A DNA stretch of 64,000 bases from Agreia sp. PsM10 (GTDB lineage: Bacteria > Actinomycetota > Actinomycetes > Actinomycetales > Microbacteriaceae): contig NZ_JARUXC010000015.1 of assembly GCF_030433855.1 (NCBI RefSeq), positions 1-64,000 of the forward strand, written 5' to 3'. Below the pieces are notes generated by a model. It made no database searches, was not told the origin of the DNA, and worked only from the letters and a program-made list of their open reading frames with translations. Both the position numbers and the translations under genes were made by a program. This document shows positions 56,919-64,000 of the stretch, one piece after another. How positions within the stretch are numbered: position 1 is the first letter of the stretch; every line of letters starts with the position of its first letter.

Positions 56919-59603
56919 ATGCCCCGCATCCACCCCCGGCGCTTCAGACTCGGCATCGCCGCCCTGGCTGGCGCCGCCCTGGCGGCCAGCCCGCTGCTCG
57001 CCGTACCCGCGTTCGCCGCGAGCACCGGCGTCGTCATCAACGAGGCCTACGTGAACGGCGGGTCCGTCGGCGCGACCTACCTCAACAAGTTCGTCGAGCT
57101 CTACAATCCGACCGACACGGCCGTCGATCTCAGCTCGATGTCTCTGCAGTACCGCTCGGCAGGTGGATCAGCCAACCCAAGCGGCGTGCTGCCATTGACC
57201 GGCAGCATCGCAGCCGGAGGCCACTACCTGATCCAGGGAGGAAGCAACGCGGGCAACGGGGCAGCACTGCCCACGCCCGACGCCGTCATGAGCGAGTCGT
57301 TCGCCGCGGGGGCCGGAGGGACGCTGTTCCTGTCGAATCAGACCGGCCTGCTCATTGCTCCGCCCACCGGCTCGCTCGTCAACGACCCGGCCATCGTCGA
57401 CCTGCTCGGCTACGGCACATCCAACACTTTCGAAGGCTCCGCCGCCGCCCGACCATCGGTAACCACCTCGATGACGCGCACCACACCCGTCGACACCGAC
57501 GTGAACTCGGACGACTTCGCGCTTGCCGCCCCGACGCCGCAGAACACCGGCGGCGAGGTGCCGCCCGAAGAGCCGGAGGAACCGAGCGGTCCAGCGGTCG
57601 AAGCGACGATCGCCGAGATCCAGGGAACAACCGACACGAGTCCGCTTGCCGGAGAGACGGTCGTCACGCGCGGCGTGGTCACCGCCAGCTACCCGACAGG
57701 AGGGTTCAACGGCTATGTGATCCAGACGCCCGGCACCGGAGGGAGCCTCGATCTGGCGACGCACACGGCATCCGATGGCCTTTTCGTCTTCTCGTCGGCA
57801 ACCGTGCCGCAGGCGACGATCGGCGCGTACGTCGAGGTCACCGGCGTCGTGTCGGAGTACCAGGGCCTGACCGAGCTGACCGTCGCATCCGATGGCCTGA
57901 CCGCGCTGACCGATGCGGTCACCCCGCCTGCGCCCGCAGCCGTCGCCCTGCCGAGCGACCCTGCACAGCGGGAGTCGCTGGAGAGCATGCTGCTCGCCCC
58001 CGCCGGCGACTACACGGTCACCGACAACTACGACACGAACTACTACGGATCGATCGTGCTCACCGCCGGCGCCGAGCCCCTCGTGACGCCCACCTCGGTC
58101 ACCGAGCCGGGCAGCGCGGAGTACACGGCGCTCGTCGCGGCCAACGCCGCAGCGGCCGTGACCCTCGACGACGGAGCGAGCACGAACTTCAACAGCGCCG
58201 CGAACAAGTCGAAGCCCCTGCCGTACCTGACCGTCGAGAGCCCGGTTCGGATCGGCGCGGCCGTGACCTTCACCGGACCGGTCGTCGTCGACTACCGCTT
58301 CGGTGCCTGGAGCCTGCAGCCCACGCAGGAGCTCACCCCCGCGAACGCCGCCACGGTTCAGCCCGCGACCTTCGAGAACACCCGTACGCCCGAACCGCTC
58401 GACGTGGGTGGAGACGCGACGGTGGCCTCGTTCAACGTGCTCAACTACTTCTCGACCACGGGTGACGAGCTCGCGGGATGCACGTACTACACCGACCGTG
58501 ACGGCGACCCGGTCACCGTCAACTCCGGCTGCGACGCACGTGGAGCCGCGGAGCAGGAGGACCTCGACCGGCAGCAGGCCAAGATCGTCTCGGCGATCAA
58601 CGCACTCGACGCCGACGTCGTCTCGCTCGAGGAGATCGAGAACTCGAGCCGCTTCGGTCTCGACCGCGACGCATCCCTCGCCGAGCTGACGGATACGCTG
58701 AACGCTGCGGCCGGCGCGGGCACCTGGGCGTTCGTGCCCTCGCCCGAGGCGGTTCCGGCGGGCGAGGATGTCATCCGCACGGCGTTCATCTATCGCGCGG
58801 CGGTCGTGGAGACCGTCGGCGACTCGGTGATCGACGACGACACGGCATTCTCGAACGCGCGCTACCCGCTCGCCCAGGCGTTCCAGCTGATCGACGGCGG
58901 AGAGTCCACGCGGTTCCTCACCATCGTGAACCACTTCAAATCGAAGGGCTCGGGCACCGGTGAGGATGCCGACCAAAACGACGGCCAGGGCGCGTCCAAC
59001 GCCTCCCGCGTTCGCCAGGCGACCGCCCTCGTGGAGTTCGCCGACGGTCTCGTGACGGACACCGGCATCGACCGCGTGCTCCTGAGCGGTGACTTCAACT
59101 CGTATGAGAAGGAGGACCCGATCGACGTCATTCTCGCGGCCGGGTACACCGACCTCGGCGAGGCCACCGGCAAGAAGAGCTACGCCTTCGACGGCGCGGT
59201 CGGCTCGCTCGACCACGTCTTCGCCTCGCAGGCTGCGGCGGCGGATGTGACGGGTACGGACATCTGGAACATCAACTCGGTCGAGTCGATCGCCCTGGAG
59301 TACAGCCGCTACAACTACAACGCGGTCGACCTCTACAGCGCCGACCCGTACCGCTCGAGCGACCACGATCCCGTGGTCGTAGGACTGGCGTTGCGTGAGG
59401 ACGCGCCCGTCGATCCGGGCACCGGGCTTCCGGGCACCGGCGCTCCTGGAGCCGGCGTGCCGGCGCCCGGAGCGGTTGCCGGCAGCGCGGGATCGGGACG
59501 CCTCGCGGCGACCGGTACCGAGGCCGCTCCCGTGCTGTTCGGAGCGCTCGCTCTGCTCGTTCTCGGAGGAGGAATGGCGCTGCGCCGCCGCCGCTCGGCC
59601 TAG
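56919..59603 (+). CDS. Cell-wall-anchored ExeM/NucH-type extracellular nuclease
   Basis: An 894-aa secreted enzyme. A signal peptide (1-34) is followed by a lamin-tail domain (VINEAYVNGGSVG ... FVELYNPTD), a PEEPEEPSGP linker, an OB-fold-like region and, from about residue 500, an endonuclease/exonuclease/phosphatase domain (VASFNVLNYFS, SLEEIENS, VNHFKSK, LSGDFNSYEKEDP, SSDHDPVVVGL). The C-terminus carries a sorting signal: LAATG near residue 864, a hydrophobic helix and RRRR. So it is probably sortase-anchored. Homologues digest extracellular DNA to recover phosphate. ATG 56919 has AAGGGAAA upstream. Confidence 0.9.
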   Translation: MPRIHPRRFRLGIAALAGAALAASPLLAVPAFAASTGVVINEAYVNGGSVGATYLNKFVELYNPTDTAVDLSSMSLQYRSAGGSANPSGVLPLTGSIAAGGHYLIQGGSNAGNGAALPTPDAVMSESFAAGAGGTLFLSNQTGLLIAPPTGSLVNDPAIVDLLGYGTSNTFEGSAAARPSVTTSMTRTTPVDTDVNSDDFALAAPTPQNTGGEVPPEEPEEPSGPAVEATIAEIQGTTDTSPLAGETVVTRGVVTASYPTGGFNGYVIQTPGTGGSLDLATHTASDGLFVFSSATVPQATIGAYVEVTGVVSEYQGLTELTVASDGLTALTDAVTPPAPAAVALPSDPAQRESLESMLLAPAGDYTVTDNYDTNYYGSIVLTAGAEPLVTPTSVTEPGSAEYTALVAANAAAAVTLDDGASTNFNSAANKSKPLPYLTVESPVRIGAAVTFTGPVVVDYRFGAWSLQPTQELTPANAATVQPATFENTRTPEPLDVGGDATVASFNVLNYFSTTGDELAGCTYYTDRDGDPVTVNSGCDARGAAEQEDLDRQQAKIVSAINALDADVVSLEEIENSSRFGLDRDASLAELTDTLNAAAGAGTWAFVPSPEAVPAGEDVIRTAFIYRAAVVETVGDSVIDDDTAFSNARYPLAQAFQLIDGGESTRFLTIVNHFKSKGSGTGEDADQNDGQGASNASRVRQATALVEFADGLVTDTGIDRVLLSGDFNSYEKEDPIDVILAAGYTDLGEATGKKSYAFDGAVGSLDHVFASQAAAADVTGTDIWNINSVESIALEYSRYNYNAVDLYSADPYRSSDHDPVVVGLALREDAPVDPGTGLPGTGAPGAGVPAPGAVAGSAGSGRLAATGTEAAPVLFGALALLVLGGGMALRRRRSA

Positions 59604-59610
59604 GCGAGAT

Positions 59611-59673
59611 CAATTCAGGAGGAGCGCGTCGCCGTCGCCACAGTGGCTTCGGTGACGCGCTCCTCCTGAATTG
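59611..59673. terminator. Long perfect inverted repeat between convergent genes
   Basis: CAATTCAGGAGGAGCGCGTC (59611-59630) is exactly complementary to 59654-59673, and the inner bases extend the stem with few mismatches (GTCGCCGTCGCCAC / GTGGCTTCGGTGAC). It lies between the stop codons of the nuclease and the histone-like gene, with A/T bases at both ends, so it fits a bidirectional terminator. Confidence 0.8.
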
Positions 59674-59683
59674 CGTACTGGTG

Positions 59684-60271
59684 CTAGTCCTTCAGGCGCT
59701 CCACGAGAATCGCGCGGCTCATGCGCGAGTAGCCCACGATGCCCTTGGCCTTCGCCTGGGCGCGCAGCTCGACGAGCGTCGGCGGCTTCGCAGTCGCCGT
59801 GGACTTCAGTGCGGCCTTCGGTGCGGTCTTCGGTGCGGTCTTCGGTGCGGTCTTCGGCAGGTCGAGCCCGCGCTTGGTCGCCGGGGGCGCGGATGCGATG
59901 GGCGGCTCGGCCGCGACCGGTGCGACGGTCGCCTTCGTGGCCGTCGCAGGCTTCTTCGCCGGCGTCTGCTTCTTCGCGTCAGGCTTCGCGGTGTCGGGCG
60001 TCTTCGCCTCGGACTTCGCATCGTTCACGACGGTCTCGAGGTCGCGGGCCACCTTCTTCGCCTGCTTGCGCAGCTCCTTCGAGCGCTCGCTCGCGGCCTT
60101 GCGCGCCTTCTTCACCGCGGTCTCCGCCGCGGCGATCGCCTCGCGCGCCGCCTTCTCGAGCTTCTGCTCGATGGACTTCGCCGTCTTCGACGCAGTCTTG
60201 TCGTTCGACTTCTTCGTCGCCGACTTCTTCGTCGCCTTCGACGCGGGTTTCTTCGTCTTCTTCTCAGCCAT
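59684..60271 (-). CDS. Histone H1-like basic protein with Rho N-terminal-type domain
   Basis: A 195-aa protein made largely of Lys, Ala, Thr and Pro: MAEKKTKKPASKATKKSATK at the start, a coiled helical stretch (EQKLEKAAREAIAAAETAVK), then PAKK repeats and KTAPKTAPKTAPKAA. The last 35 residues form a compact Rho_N/SAP-like motif (LVELRAQAKAKGIVGYSRMS). It probably binds DNA or RNA as a nucleoid-associated or chaperone-like protein. ATG 60271 has AGGGAG upstream. A four-unit 12-base tandem repeat inside the gene could change copy number. Confidence 0.85.
   Translation of the reverse strand: MAEKKTKKPASKATKKSATKKSNDKTASKTAKSIEQKLEKAAREAIAAAETAVKKARKAASERSKELRKQAKKVARDLETVVNDAKSEAKTPDTAKPDAKKQTPAKKPATATKATVAPVAAEPPIASAPPATKRGLDLPKTAPKTAPKTAPKAALKSTATAKPPTLVELRAQAKAKGIVGYSRMSRAILVERLKD
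59809..59856. repeat. 12-bp tandem repeat, four units, inside the histone-like gene
   Basis: GTGCGGTCTTCG repeats at 59821, 59833 and 59845, with a first unit at 59809 that differs at one base. On the coding strand each unit encodes a PKTA-type tetrapeptide, so unit gain or loss keeps the frame and changes the length of the basic tail. Confidence 0.88.
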
Positions 60272-60472
60272 TGCAGCTCCCTCTGGTTGATACAACTCGC
60301 TCGACGCTGTCGCGCCGGGCTTCCAGAGTGGCACTACTCAGTGAGAAAGCACCGAACCGTGTAGTCGACACACGCCAACGCCTGTCGCGAATGTGCAGAA
60401 AGCGTCGGTCCTCGTCGCCCACACGAGCAGAAATTGCACAGTCGAGAGACGGCGGTCGTCAGCGGGCGGTCG

Positions 60473-61432
60473 TCAGCGGGGAAGCGGCGGCGGATCGTCG
60501 AGGAAGTCCGTAGTCGGCGTGAAGTACAGCGATCCTGTCACCGCGGTCGAGAAGTCGAGGATGCGGTCGTAGGTGCCCTCTGGGTCGCCGACGAACATAT
60601 TCTTCAGCATGCGCTCCGTGACCGCCGGAGTCTTCGCGTAGCCGATGAAGTAGGTGCCGAACTCGGCCTCTCCGATGCGGCCGAACGGCATGTTGTCGCG
60701 CACGATCTTGAGCTCGTTGCCATCGGCATCCGTCAGTACGGTGAGCACCGTGTGGGCGTTCGCCGCCTTCTGCTCGTCGGCCTGCTCGACATTGTTCGCC
60801 TTGCCCCGACCGATGGCCTGCTCCTGCTGCTCCACCGTGAGCAGGTTCCAGGCCGTGAGGTTGTGCAGGTACTTCTGCACGACCACGTAGCTGCCGCCCA
60901 CGAACTGCGATTCGTCGTCGCGCACGATCACGTTCTGCACCGCCAGTGCGCCCGTCGGATTCTCTGTGCCGTCGACGAAGCCGAGCAGGTCGCGCTCGTC
61001 GAAGGACTTGAATCCGTGCACCTCGTCGATCACGGCCGCCGGCCCTCCGAACCGCTCGACGAGCAGGCTCGCCAGCTCGAAGCAGAGGTCCATGCCCTGG
61101 GCACGGATGTGGAACAGGATGTCGCCCGGCGTCGAGACCGAGGAGTGCACGGCCCCGTGGAACTCGGGCAGAACGTGCAGCTCTTTCGGGCGAGGTCCGT
61201 CGAAGAGCCGCGACCAGGCATCCGACCCGATCGATGTGATGCAGGTGAGCAGGCTGCTCGGCACCCGGAAGCCGACCGAGCGCACGAGCCCCGAGACGTC
61301 GCCGAGCGCGTCGTGAACCAGCTCTTCGCTGCCCGGCGCCACCGTGAGCACCAGGAAGATCGCGGAGTCGCTCAGCGGGTTGAGGATGGCTTGGGATGCG
61401 GGCAGCGGCTGGCCACCGAGAGGATCGGTCAC
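60473..61432 (-). CDS. Dye-decolorizing peroxidase (DyP)
   Basis: A 319-aa haem peroxidase of the DyP family, cytosolic type (no Tat signal). The distal motif GFVDGTENPTG (Asp154) is intact, the proximal haem-ligand histidine is probably His227 (AANAHTVL), and the distal Arg lies in LKIVRDNMPFGR. The C-terminal block GTYFIGYAKTPAVTERML is conserved. TAGCGT (complement of 61439-61444) sits six bases before GTG 61432. No encapsulin gene is adjacent, and no encapsulin-targeting tail is obvious beyond DDPPPLPR. Confidence 0.93.
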   Translation of the reverse strand: MTDPLGGQPLPASQAILNPLSDSAIFLVLTVAPGSEELVHDALGDVSGLVRSVGFRVPSSLLTCITSIGSDAWSRLFDGPRPKELHVLPEFHGAVHSSVSTPGDILFHIRAQGMDLCFELASLLVERFGGPAAVIDEVHGFKSFDERDLLGFVDGTENPTGALAVQNVIVRDDESQFVGGSYVVVQKYLHNLTAWNLLTVEQQEQAIGRGKANNVEQADEQKAANAHTVLTVLTDADGNELKIVRDNMPFGRIGEAEFGTYFIGYAKTPAVTERMLKNMFVGDPEGTYDRILDFSTAVTGSLYFTPTTDFLDDPPPLPR

Positions 61433-61484
61433 ACGAGTACGCTAGCGGAGCGCGCGACCGGCGCTGCTCGACGGATGTCGAAAA

Positions 61485-62750
61485 TCAGCCCTCGACGTCG
61501 AGGGGGTGCGCGATCTCATCACGGGGCATGCGGGCGATGAGCAGCGCGGCCACCGCGAAGAAGACCGGAACGATGCCGGCGACGAGGAACGTGGGTGCCA
61601 GCCCGACCGCCTCGCCGACGGGCCCTGCGAGCGCCATCGATACGGGCATGAGCGCGAGCGAGATGAAGAAGTCGAGGCTCGAGACCCGGCCGAGCAGCTC
61701 GCGCGGCACCCTCCTCTGCAGCAGGGTTCCCCAGATGACCTGGCCGGCGGAGCCCGTGAACCCCACGATGAAGACCGCCGCCGCCATGACCCAGAGCTCG
61801 CTCGTGAACCCGATGATGGCCAGCGGAACAGATCCGATGCCCCACGCCAGGAGCATCACCGTGAGATAGCGGCGCGGCAGCCGGCGCGATGCGACCACGA
61901 TCGATCCGATCGCGCCTCCCGCGCCGAAGGCCGCGAGCACGAGAGCGAACGAGCCCGCCCCTCCCCCGGTCTGGTCGCGCACGGCGAACGGCAGCAGCAC
62001 CTCGATGGGCCCGAGCAGCACGAGCACCCAGCCGAAGGCGAAGAGCAGCGTCGCGAACAGCCAGGGGGTGCGCACCATGTAGACGACGCCCTCGCGCATG
62101 TCGCGGTAGACCGAGACCAGCGGATGCGCGGAGTCGCCCGAGCGGTCGCGTGCGATGGGCACGCTGCGCATCACGACAAGGCCCGCGAGCGCGGCGAGGT
62201 GCACGACGACGATCACGGCGAACGCGGTGGGAGGCCCGCCGAGCGCGATGAGGCCGGCCGCGACAGCCGGGCCGGCAGCCTGCAGCGCGGCGGGGCGCAG
62301 CACCCCCTCGATGCCGTTGGCCGCGAGCAGGTCGTCGGCGGGCAGGAGTGCCGGCAGGATCGCCGAGTAGGCCGGATAGAAGAAGCCCTCCCCGATGCCG
62401 AGCAAGGCAGCCGCGACCACGAGGTGCCAGAGTTCGAGCGACCCGGCGAGAGCAAGACCGGCGACTGCGGCCATGCTCAGCAGTTTGACGCTCTCGATAC
62501 CCACGAGAATGAGGCGCTGCGGCACCCGGTCGGCGACGACACCGCCGATGAGGGTGGCCCCGACCATGCCGATGCTGGTGGCCGTGGCCGTGATCGAGAG
62601 CTGCAACGGCCCGCCCCCGAGCTCGATGACCTGCCATACGAGGGCTACCAGCCACATGCCCCCGCCGAAGAGCGACAGGGTGAGCGCGCCGAAGAGCAGT
62701 CGGTACTGCCCTGTGGCGAAGGGCCTCACGGCGCGGGGAAGCTGTGCCAT
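61485..62750 (-). CDS. MFS transporter (exporter, EntS-like)
   Basis: A 421-aa major-facilitator protein with about twelve hydrophobic helices and the MFS loop motif GGVVADRVPQRLIL between helices 2 and 3. The overall pattern (GQYRLLFGALTLSLFGGGMWL, then AYSAILPALLPADDLLAANG) matches the EntS/tetracycline-like exporter group, in which some members export siderophores and others drugs. TAGCGT six bases before ATG 62750 predicts a leaderless start. The substrate is unknown; the siderophore importer at 43.7-46.9 kb is not linked. Confidence 0.9.
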   Translation of the reverse strand: MAQLPRAVRPFATGQYRLLFGALTLSLFGGGMWLVALVWQVIELGGGPLQLSITATATSIGMVGATLIGGVVADRVPQRLILVGIESVKLLSMAAVAGLALAGSLELWHLVVAAALLGIGEGFFYPAYSAILPALLPADDLLAANGIEGVLRPAALQAAGPAVAAGLIALGGPPTAFAVIVVVHLAALAGLVVMRSVPIARDRSGDSAHPLVSVYRDMREGVVYMVRTPWLFATLLFAFGWVLVLLGPIEVLLPFAVRDQTGGGAGSFALVLAAFGAGGAIGSIVVASRRLPRRYLTVMLLAWGIGSVPLAIIGFTSELWVMAAAVFIVGFTGSAGQVIWGTLLQRRVPRELLGRVSSLDFFISLALMPVSMALAGPVGEAVGLAPTFLVAGIVPVFFAVAALLIARMPRDEIAHPLDVEG

Positions 62751-62796
62751 ACGTCCACGCTAGAGCCTCCCACCGACGATGCGTCAGACTGGATGC

Positions 62797-63276
62797 ATGG
62801 CCTCCGCTCGCACCTTTACGCCCGAGAGACTCTTCCGCGTCTTCGCTCTGCTCGAGACCGTCACCTGGAGCCTGCTGATCGTGGGCATGATCCTGAAGTA
62901 CGCGGTCGGTGTCGGCGACTGGCCCGTGTCGATCGCCGGATTCATCCACGGTCTGATCTTCATCGCCTACGCACTGCAGGCCGGCGTGGTGGCCGTGAAC
63001 CAGCGGTGGCACCTCGGCCTCGCGACCCTGGCCGTCGCATCCGCCGTCGTGCCCTACGCCACCATTCCCGTGGAGCGCTGGCTCGCCCGCCGCGGCAGCC
63101 TCGACGGCGGATGGCGAACGGATGCGACGAACGACCCCCGAGACGCGCGCCCGCTCGACCGCGCCTTCCGCTGGGCGCTGCAGCGGCCCGTCCCCCTGGC
63201 CGGAGGCCTGATCGTGGCACTCGTCGCGATCATGGCGACGCTGCTCTTCATCGGCCCTCCCGGCGGGGAGGCCTGA
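62797..63276 (+). CDS. DUF3817-family membrane protein
   Basis: A 159-aa membrane protein: RLFRVFALLETVTWSLLIVG, GFIHGLIFIAYALQ and a last hydrophobic segment ALVAIMATLLFIG. The first 90 residues match the small DUF3817 (YdzA-like) integral membrane family; the remainder is an unusual extension with a charged loop. CAGACT lies six bases before ATG 62797. Its last 29 bases overlap the convergent dehydrogenase gene tail-to-tail. Confidence 0.85.
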   Translation: MASARTFTPERLFRVFALLETVTWSLLIVGMILKYAVGVGDWPVSIAGFIHGLIFIAYALQAGVVAVNQRWHLGLATLAVASAVVPYATIPVERWLARRGSLDGGWRTDATNDPRDARPLDRAFRWALQRPVPLAGGLIVALVAIMATLLFIGPPGGEA

Positions 63277-64000
63277 GGCCGTCGACCAGTTCTTCCGTGA
63301 CCTCCCAGAGACGACGCCTCTGCGAAGGGTCGTCGGCGGGATGCGTGGGAGTGAGACGGCGCCGCGCGGCACCCGAGAAGTAGCCGCCGGTCACCCCGTC
63401 GAAATCGGTGCTGGTCGCCAACGCGACGATCAGTCCAGCGCCTCGAGACGGATCGCCGATGTGCAGGCGCGTCAGGACCTTCTCCAGTCGGGCCGCGAAA
63501 CCCAGCTCCCTGCCGAGCCCCGTCACGTTGAAGCCGGGGTCGAGACAGTTCGCCGCGACGCCGGTTCCCTCGAGTCGCCGCGCCAGCTCGAGAGAGAACA
63601 TGATGTCGAGGAGCTTGCTCTTGCCGTACAGCGGTGACGACCCGCGAGCGGTGAATGGTGCCGTGTCGGTCAGATCGGCCGGAAGCACAAGTGTTCCGTG
63701 CCGACGAGACGCCTCCGACGCCACCGTCACGACGCGGGAACCGGGCGTCGAGAGCAGCGACGGGAGGAGGGCTCGAGTGAGGATCCACGGGGCGAGATAG
63801 TTGACCGCCATCATCTCGGGCAGGCCGTCGACGGTGACCCGCTGCTCGAAGGCGTGGATACCGGCGTTGTTGATCAGCACGTCTATGTTGCCGTGGCGCT
63901 CCGCGATCTCCGCGCCCGCATCGCGCACGGACTGCATGACCGTCAGGTCGGCGAAGACGACGTCCACGGCGGACTCGGGTGCCGCGCGAAGGATGGCCTC
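63248..64000 (-). CDS. Short-chain dehydrogenase/reductase, 5' end beyond the window
   Basis: A partial SDR gene; the frame is open through the right edge, so the start and the nucleotide-binding TGxxxGxG motif are off-window. At least 250 residues are present: DVVFADLTVMQSVRDAG, the NNAG motif (VLINNAGIHAFEQ), a Ser region (VVTVASEASRRHG), the catalytic YxxxK (LYGKSKLLDI) and VAANCLDPGFNVTGLG. The form is of retinol-dehydrogenase/WW-oxidoreductase-like SDRs with unknown substrate. It overlaps the end of the DUF3817 gene by 29 bases. Confidence 0.88.
   Translation of the reverse strand, partial: EAILRAAPESAVDVVFADLTVMQSVRDAGAEIAERHGNIDVLINNAGIHAFEQRVTVDGLPEMMAVNYLAPWILTRALLPSLLSTPGSRVVTVASEASRRHGTLVLPADLTDTAPFTARGSSPLYGKSKLLDIMFSLELARRLEGTGVAANCLDPGFNVTGLGRELGFAARLEKVLTRLHIGDPSRGAGLIVALATSTDFDGVTGGYFSGAARRRLTPTHPADDPSQRRRLWEVTEELVDGLRPPRREGR

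Noticed and set aside
59821-59856. Possible CRISPR-like repeats
   Set aside because: The units are contiguous 12-mers with no spacers and lie inside a coding sequence.

Overview
The window reads as chromosomal DNA of a high-GC Gram-positive actinobacterium, most likely a member of the Microbacteriaceae (inference). The reasons are strong G/C third-position bias throughout, a dispersed menaquinone pathway (menA, menE, menB, menC), a Ccs/ResB-type cytochrome c maturation operon headed by a histidine phosphatase, the 32-residue ribosomal protein bS22, mature-His CopC/YcnI proteins, and a very high share of genes that appear to be transcribed without a leader: a TANNNT-like hexamer, about six bases, then ATG or GTG. 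There are no rRNA or tRNA genes, no CRISPR array, no transposase and no phage cluster.

Layout. 0-0.5 kb: intergenic repeats. 0.5-4 kb: menA, nhaA, menE. 4-7.1 kb: an acidic PepSY protein and a two-component system with a shared repeated promoter motif. 7.1-9.2 kb: ohr/ohrR with its operator, and menB. 9.2-11.5 kb: two unknown paralogues. 11.5-13.1 kb: rnhA, menC. 13.2-18 kb: cytochrome c maturation (phosphatase-resA-ccdA-resB-ccsB). 18-20.6 kb: small regulators and enzymes. 20.6-24.4 kb: bS22, gabT, an AbiEi/nuclease-like protein, an excisionase-type HTH protein and an ArsR regulator, separated by three copies of one hairpin repeat. 24.5-26.7 kb: Ktr potassium uptake. 26.7-30.7 kb: SGNH hydrolase, proC, a cation exporter, tadA, upp. 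30.7-33.5 kb: a leaderless cysteine-containing leader peptide, a long leader RNA, an orphan winged-helix regulator, a glutamate-cysteine-ligase-like enzyme and an SRPBCC-like protein. 33.5-36.9 kb: a WXG100-hydrolase/lipoprotein pair, a membrane protein and a HAD phosphatase. 36.9-43.6 kb: a peptide-type ABC importer operon led by an FAD-linked oxidase. 43.7-46.9 kb: an iron-siderophore importer divergent from a shared DtxR-type box. 46.9-51.6 kb: amidase, a PEP-mutase-like enzyme between two copies of a 195-bp terminator-ended repeat, a MarR regulator and photolyase. 51.9-56.8 kb: a HExxH membrane protein, a molybdopterin oxidoreductase, a copper-type YcnI/CopC set and two small lineage proteins. 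56.9-64 kb: wall-anchored nuclease, histone-like protein, DyP peroxidase, MFS exporter, a DUF3817 protein and a truncated short-chain dehydrogenase.

The most interesting items are (1) the duplicated 195-bp element at 48355 and 49443, probably a small RNA with its own terminator; (2) the leaderless Cys-rich leader peptide at 30756, which suggests cysteine-responsive attenuation of the regulator and perhaps the downstream ligase; (3) the secreted WXG100-alpha/beta-hydrolase with an overlapping lipoprotein gene; (4) an acidic sensor kinase and acidic PepSY protein sharing CTGAAGC direct repeats; and (5) a repeat element that is translated inside resB. Everything here was read by eye. Start codons marked leaderless rest on promoter-like hexamers, not on transcript data.
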